Program-made: the position numbers and the translations under genes
Source of the DNA: Marsupella aquatica
Lineage: Eukaryota > Marchantiophyta
Assembly (NCBI GenBank): GCA_973895155.1
Contig: OZ316891.1
Location: 7,192,001 to 7,256,000, forward strand
Length of the DNA stretch: 64,000 nucleotides
Direction of reading: 5' to 3'
Notes under the pieces: model-generated
Database searches by the model: none
Told to the model about the DNA's origin: nothing
What the model saw: the letters and a program-made list of their open reading frames with translations, nothing else
Shown: positions 58,918-64,000 of the stretch, piece by piece
How positions within the stretch are numbered: the stretch's first letter is position 1
How the letters are laid out: each line of letters opens with the position of its first letter

Positions 58918-61900
58918 ATGCACCCTGGTCACCACCCTCCCCAGACCCAGCCCAGGGCACAGGCACTGCCTTTGCATCATCCCACAAGGATATCACGCCA
59001 TGATAATAAGCTTTGGCAGCGTGAAAGGTTACGAACCAGATTTTCAGGAGCCAGTAGGATGAGATGTCCTTGTGCAATCTGCCAAGGATCCCGTACCAGG
59101 GGTCTGAATGAGGTTTGGCGGCATATCGCGGTTCATGGAAGAGATCCACAACATCGAGTTTGGAATGATCCTGCAGAGGAAGATTCTTCCGACGAGGAGT
59201 GGAGGTTAGAATTTGATGCTGCCAATGCTGCAAGACGGGCAAGTGAGGTTCTGCCTGGTGCATTTGAAAATGTTGTAGCTGGTCTCTATGGGTTGTCAGC
59301 TCTCCAACGGGATGGTGCTCAGGCAGCACCACGTGACGAAGGAATTCATGTGGAAGAGATGGTGAGAGACATCTTCCAAGACTTGGATGCATTTCATGAT
59401 GGGCTGGACAACGAAGAGGATACGGCTGCAGATGCAAGTGTGCCCCCTGTCGAAGAGCCTCTTGATGAGTTTGAGATAGGGCAGGAAACCCCTGGGCATG
59501 ATGGGATGTTTGGCTCTCCCCTGCAAATACAGGAAGGCAGGAAGTCTTTGTACCCCGGTAGCAAATGTTCTAAACTGGGATTTGTCATCATGTTCTTGAA
59601 CATTTGCGGCAACCACAATGTCCCCAACGTTTTGGTTTCTGAGTTGTTGGCATTCTTGCGAACAACTGTGCTACCAGATAGTAATATTTTGCCCAAGAAC
59701 ATGTACGAGGCAAAAAGATGCATATCTAATCTTGGATTGAACTATGATTCGATCCATGCCTGTCCTGATGGGCATGTTCTTTTCAGAAAGGAGTATAAAG
59801 AATCGTTGACATGCCCTAAGTGTGGGAAGCACAGGTATCGGAACTCAGGAAAGTCTATGGTTCCCGCCAAGGTACTTCATCATTTTCCACTCATTCCCAG
59901 ACTTTAGCGGATGTTCAGAAGCCGTGCCATCTCGGAGATGATGACTTGGGCAACTGACAAGAAAAGTGATGATGGGCTACAACGATATGCTACAGATTCA
60001 AGGCAATGGAAACTCATAGATGAGATGTATCCCGAATTTGCTGCTGAGCCGAGGAATGTCAGACTTGGGCTGTCATTGGATGGGGTAAACCCATTTGGAG
60101 ACAAGAACAACAAATTTTCGTGCTGGCCTGTAACTATTTTGAATTATAACCTTCCTCCTTGGATGACTACAAAGCAATTTTTTGTTCTGATGGTCCTACT
60201 GATACCAGGGCCAGACAGTGCTGTATCTGCCAACATAGATGTGTTTCTGGCTCCCCTAGTGGAGGAATTGAGAAAGCTTTGGGAGGAAGGAGTTCTCACA
60301 TATGATGTCCTACAGAGGCTTGGGAGGTTAAACCCATTCATCCTTAGAGCCATTGTCATTCTGACTATAGCTGACTACCCAGCCCATGGGATGATATCAG
60401 GCCAAACAACAAAAGGATATTGTGCTTGTACTATCTGTGGGCGCAATGTCACCAGTGAGTACTCCAGAGCCCTGCAGAAAGTGATATACATGGGCCATCA
60501 TCGTTTTCTGAAGGCAGATCACCCTTACAGAGAAAGACAGGCACTGATTGCACACTTTGGCAATGAGATTGAGCAACGTGGACCCCCGGCACGAGTGACC
60601 AAAGAGGAGATCAGGCAGTGGGGAGCACTGAGGGATGACTATATCAAACGAGGGGGCAGGGAAGATGGAGTGAGTGATCCAATAAAGCGATATGGTGTAA
60701 AAAGACTGAGCATATTGGACTTGGAGCTCAAGTACTGGAGGGTAAGCCTCTTGGAGTTGATGCTAATTGGGATACATGTTTTGGTTCAGAGCATGTGCAT
60801 TCATTTCGAAGAGAGAGACTAAACTTGAGGCATTTCCTGACGCTTTTGCATTGCAACGATGCAGGAGTTTGAGCCAAGCAAACATAACATTGATGTTATG
60901 CACATTGAAAAGAATATTTGTGAGAGTCTACTCAGATTCTTGTGTGGAGAGAAAGACACTGGTTCAGTGAGATTGGATCTTGAACAGAGGGGAATGAAAC
61001 CCCATCTTTGGTTGAGGCCACATGCCCACAGAGCTGATGTGCTCTTGAAGTACCAAGCGCCCTATGTTCTGACAGACACAGAGTGGGAACTATTTGTGCA
61101 GAGGTTGAGTTCTTTGAAGGTTCCTTCAAACTATGGTAGTGCTTTCAAGAAGCATATCATGACTAGAAAGCTTGGTAGTATGAAAAGCCATGACTACCAT
61201 ATGTTGATGCAACAGGTGTTGCCTTTATGCCTGAGGGGCCTGTTGCAGAAGCCTGTTCGTACTGTGATCATGCGACTCAGTGATGTGTTTCGTCGTATTT
61301 GTGTGAAGGTTTGGGATGAAACACATTTCCCACAACTGACAGAAGATGTCGCTCAGGTGCTGTGTGACCTGGAGATTTATTTTCCTCCCGCATTTTTTGA
61401 TGTCATGACCCACCTACTTGTCCATGTTGTGGAAGAGCTACACCAATTTGGGCTTGTGAGTGCTCGTTGGTTGTACCCTTTGGAACGGTACATGAAGCTA
61501 CTCAAAGGTCACGTGAGAACATATTACAAACCTGAAGCAAGCATGGCTAAAGGTTACATCAAGGATGAGACTCTGGGATTTCTGACCGAATACATAGCAC
61601 AATATGAGCATGTGAAGACCAGGGTGTGAAATTCTGATGAGGAGGAAGGGGTGATAGGTGAAGTACTGGAAGGGGCTGCAACCACAAAGAACCTGACCAT
61701 ATCTATGAGAGACTTGGCACATGACTTTGTATTGCACAACACTGTGGTGATGGAACCCTGGATACAGTGAGTGCATACATGTGCTATAATCCAGTTCATG
61801 AGCTTAAATGTTGTGTTCGTGTGGTTTTCTCCTTCAGCCTGTTCATGTTTACCCAAGCTAATGCTGTGTGGTTGTTCGTTCAGGGAGTATGAGTCATTGA

Positions 61901-62649
61901 AGGCGGCCCATCCCACTGCAGGAACAACTTTTCCAGGTTTCATGGAGTGGATCAGAGTGGCAATTAGAGAGCATCATGAGACCCACCCAGACATGGATGC
62001 AGATGTTTACCTACTGTCTAATGCCCCTAGCCTGAAAGTGAAGACTTACAAACGGATGAGAGCATATGGGAATCACTTCCGAGTGAAGGATGGTCACAGT
62101 GCCTACAGGGTGACGAATGACTGCGGGCTCATCACTGTATTTGAGCAACAGAGCCACAATCACGACAGGGCCTGGATGGAGATGGGATATGTGGGAGAAT
62201 TAGTTGACATATGGGCTCTGGACTATGGGGCGGTGTCCAGTCCTATGATTCTTATGAAAGGTTCATGGGTGCGGCAGGATTGGCTTGGTAATAGGGCTAC
62301 CATGAAGAGAGACAACGACGGTTTCTTGCTGGCCAATTTCAGAGGGAAATTGCCCGAATGGTCTGAGCCATTTGTGTTTCCTAGTCAGGTGGAGCAAGCT
62401 TTCTTCCTGGATGTGGAAGACTCCCCAGGTTGGCGTGTAGTGTGTCATAAACAGGCCAGGCAACGTCGGATGGAAGGATCAAACCTTGAGTTTCATTTAC
62501 ACTCTCATAGTGCCTTTGATCGTCGGTGTTCAGACCAAGTGCCTGTAGTTCATGATAGCGGGGACTTCATTCCTGTGACAAGGGTAGATGCATTTGCTGA
62601 AGGAGGCGAATTCAGAGATGCAGATGCCAACAGTGTGCCTGTGCCATGA
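58918..62649 (+). pseudogene. CACTA transposase TNP2 (Transposase_21 + DUF4218 + DUF4216), two in-frame stops
   Basis: Exons 58918-60741, 60865-61766, 61884-62649 keep one frame of 1163 codons. The N-terminus has the transposase-associated CxxC segment (RMRCPCAICQGSRTRG). Transposase_21 spans ~190-600: a zinc-ribbon-like CPDGH...CPKCGKHRY, then VRLGLSLDGVNPFG, YNLPPWMTTKQFFV and IADYPAHG. DUF4218 follows in exon 2 (HNIDVMHIEKNICESLL, IYFPPAFFDVMTHLLVH, YPLERYMKLLKGHVR) and DUF4216 in exon 3 (VTNDCGLITVFEQQ, DIWALDYGAV). A TAG at 59905-59907 stands where the family usually has Gln (PLIPRL-stop-RMF), and a TGA at 61627-61629 follows KTRV. Everything else is conserved, so decay is recent. Confidence 0.88.
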
Positions 62650-62721
62650 GTAATGTGAATTGTTTGCATGGACATTAGTGAGGGGAAGGATGTGTAATAA
62701 AGTAATTCTGAAGCAACACAG

Positions 62722-64000
62722 ATGTATGGATGGATGCCTGGTGATTGTGGTTGCATTGTGTTATACGGGGTGACCATAGATGACATGTTTTTGTGGTCCA
62801 GTAGGATGGAACAGAGTGACACAGAGATGTGTGAGTATGAAAGGAAAGCTATGGAACAACGAGCATACGTGAAAGCCAAAATCGCAGAACTGGATCTGGA
62901 AAAGGATGTGGCTGAATTGTAAGGGAACGATTCTCAACTACACCCCTCCGCTGAGTTTGTGTGACATGAATAGTTCAATGTGGCACTGAAATTGTGACTG
63001 TATTCTCATATTGGAATGTCGCAGAGCCACAACATTTTCAAAGAAACAAAAGGAGTACGCAAGAAGGGTGACCAGCACTATCTCTGGGCCTGTGCGTCGG
63101 AGTGACAGGTTGAGCAAGAAGGTCGTACCTACAATGGCAGAATGTGGAGATGACATTAATGCTGCACAGGTGGGTGCAGACACTAGACAAGAAGATGCAG
63201 ATGATGAGTATTTTCCAGAGGAAATGGATGAGGATGGGGGTTATGAAGATGAATACATTGCAGAGCAGCCCCAAAAGAAACATGTAAGTAGTTTTCCCAA
63301 CAAGGTTTTGAGTTAAAAACTCTTGTTTAGAGGTTTCATATGTTCAGTACTACACATATGTACCTTGCTTAGTTCCTGACATTGTAGTTGGTGATGTGAT
63401 GCAGCGTCCTGGCAGTTCTGTTTTGCCTTCGAAGCCTGTGCATGCACCATACCAGCAGGGGGGGCTGACCTCTGATCAAGGTTGGCACTCGGGGGGGGTC
63501 ACTTCCATGGAAGTGACACATCACGTGCGACGAAGTATAGGCCCATTTAAATGGGTGTGGCGGAAGACTTCCAAAGTTTGGTGGAAGAACACATAGGGCA
63601 TGTTTTATTGATTGGTCGACTTTAAAGAACACATAGGCCTATTTAATTGCAAAAAATACTTTCTATAAAGTTTTTAGGGGTTTTTTAATAAAAAATGACA
63701 AAATTTTAAGAAAGAAAGGGCTTTGCAAAAAAATATTTTTCACTTTAAAGTTAGGGGGGTCAAACCCTAAAACGTCGCACGCGATGTATGACCCTCCATA
63801 TAGTGACCCCCCCGAGGGTTGGCAAGGTGGTAGTAGTGGTAGATCCCAGGCTGGTGCCCAATACTATGGCAGGGGGCAAGCTCTAGGTTATGCCCGTGGT
63901 AGAGGCAGAGCAGGTCCAAACCCACAATCTCGTGGGTATGGACGCCCACCTCAACCATGGGGATGTGAGTATATATCTATATGCCAGTTCTTTGTGAAGG
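62722..64000 (+). CDS. Transposon second gene: coiled N-terminus and RG-rich protein, split by a MITE, runs off the window
   Basis: Exons 62722-62918, 63025-63283, 63405-63487 continuing at 63825-63964 (the break is a MITE), and a GTGAGT donor at 63965, so more exons lie outside. The first exon has a charged helix (CEYERKAMEQRAYVKAKIAE). The second is basic then strongly acidic (RRSDRLSKK; DDEYFPEEMDEDGG). The third is Gly/Arg/Gln-rich (YYGRGQALGYARGRGRAG), like nucleic-acid-binding RG proteins. The position after the transposase recalls the second gene of CACTA elements, but I see no TnpA homology. The MITE adds a frame break, so this copy should be dead unless spliced out. Confidence 0.6.
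63488..63816. mobile_element. hAT-like MITE inserted in the RG-rich exon
   Basis: 329 bp. The terminal inverted repeats are about 44-45 bp (63488-63532 and 63773-63816) and begin CTCGGGGGGGTCACT. The 8-bp target duplication GGTTGGCA lies at 63480-63487 and 63817-63824; 8 bp fits the hAT superfamily. Removing the element and one duplication joins the exon halves in frame (GAT CAA GGT TGG CAA GGT GGT). There is no coding capacity. The left end contains the 16-bp palindrome CACTTCCATGGAAGTG. Confidence 0.9.

Larger units (their letters stand above)
56339..64000 (+). mobile_element. CACTA-like (En/Spm, TNP2) DNA transposon with accessory genes; ends not found
   Basis: Four same-strand genes follow closely: EDM2-like PHD, tandem BRCT, TNP2 transposase, RG-rich protein. 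The transposase identifies the CACTA superfamily. I could not find CACTA terminal repeats or a 3-bp target duplication: the right end is beyond the window and the left end is uncertain. Membership of the PHD and BRCT genes in the element is inferred from orientation, spacing (0.1-0.6 kb) and absence of any other gene between. Confidence 0.6.

Overview
The window is nuclear DNA of a land plant. The genes have many short GT-AG introns, and the protein families are plant ones: an EOL1-type CTF4, an S-protein homologue, a plant-type multi-pass RING-H2 ligase, an EDM2-like PHD module, and Copia and CACTA-type transposons. Compact introns, moderate base composition and a secreted S-protein homologue would fit a bryophyte or another seed-free plant, but that is inference and no species can be named. 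Exon models below were built by hand from splice sites, reading phase and family resemblance.

Layout. 1-3.6 kb: AT-rich, no gene. 4.3-11.6 kb (+): a 12-exon CTF4/WDHD1 replisome adaptor (1056 aa) with two E2F-type sites upstream and a ~690 bp fold-back element in its longest intron. 12.5-13.0 kb (+): a single-exon secreted S-protein homologue. 13.3-19.2 kb (-): a 16-exon gene joining a plastid-type N-terminus, eleven 23-residue leucine-rich repeats and an alpha/beta-hydrolase-like domain (595 aa). 19.2-23.4 kb: repeats. 23.5-26.6 kb (-): a two-exon CHL1/DDX11 Fe-S helicase (942 aa), again with a pair of E2F-like sites. 26.8-34.9 kb: gene-free, with a 107-bp minisatellite ending in a Helitron-like 3' terminus. 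34.9-38.4 kb (+): a five-exon membrane RING-H2 E3 ligase (386 aa). 40.8-47.3 kb: a complete-ended Copia retrotransposon on the minus strand (421-bp LTRs differing at 2 positions, AACAT target duplication, tRNA-iMet primer site) whose gag-pol is broken. 47.3-56.2 kb: tandem and dispersed repeats with no convincing host gene. 56.3-64.0 kb (+): a CACTA-like DNA transposon cargo of four successive same-strand genes: an EDM2-like PHD protein, a tandem-BRCT protein, a TNP2/DUF4218/DUF4216 transposase and an RG-rich protein whose exon is split by a hAT-like MITE.

How the parts relate. CTF4 and CHL1 work in the same pathway (replisome-coupled sister-chromatid cohesion) and lie about 12 kb apart, tail to tail around the SPH and LRR-hydrolase genes. 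Both have paired E2F-like upstream sites, as expected for S-phase genes. The right-hand 8 kb is the most unusual part: a transposase locus with chromatin-reader (PHD) and DNA-damage-type (BRCT) proteins alongside. Three in-frame stops and a MITE insertion show that this copy is decaying.
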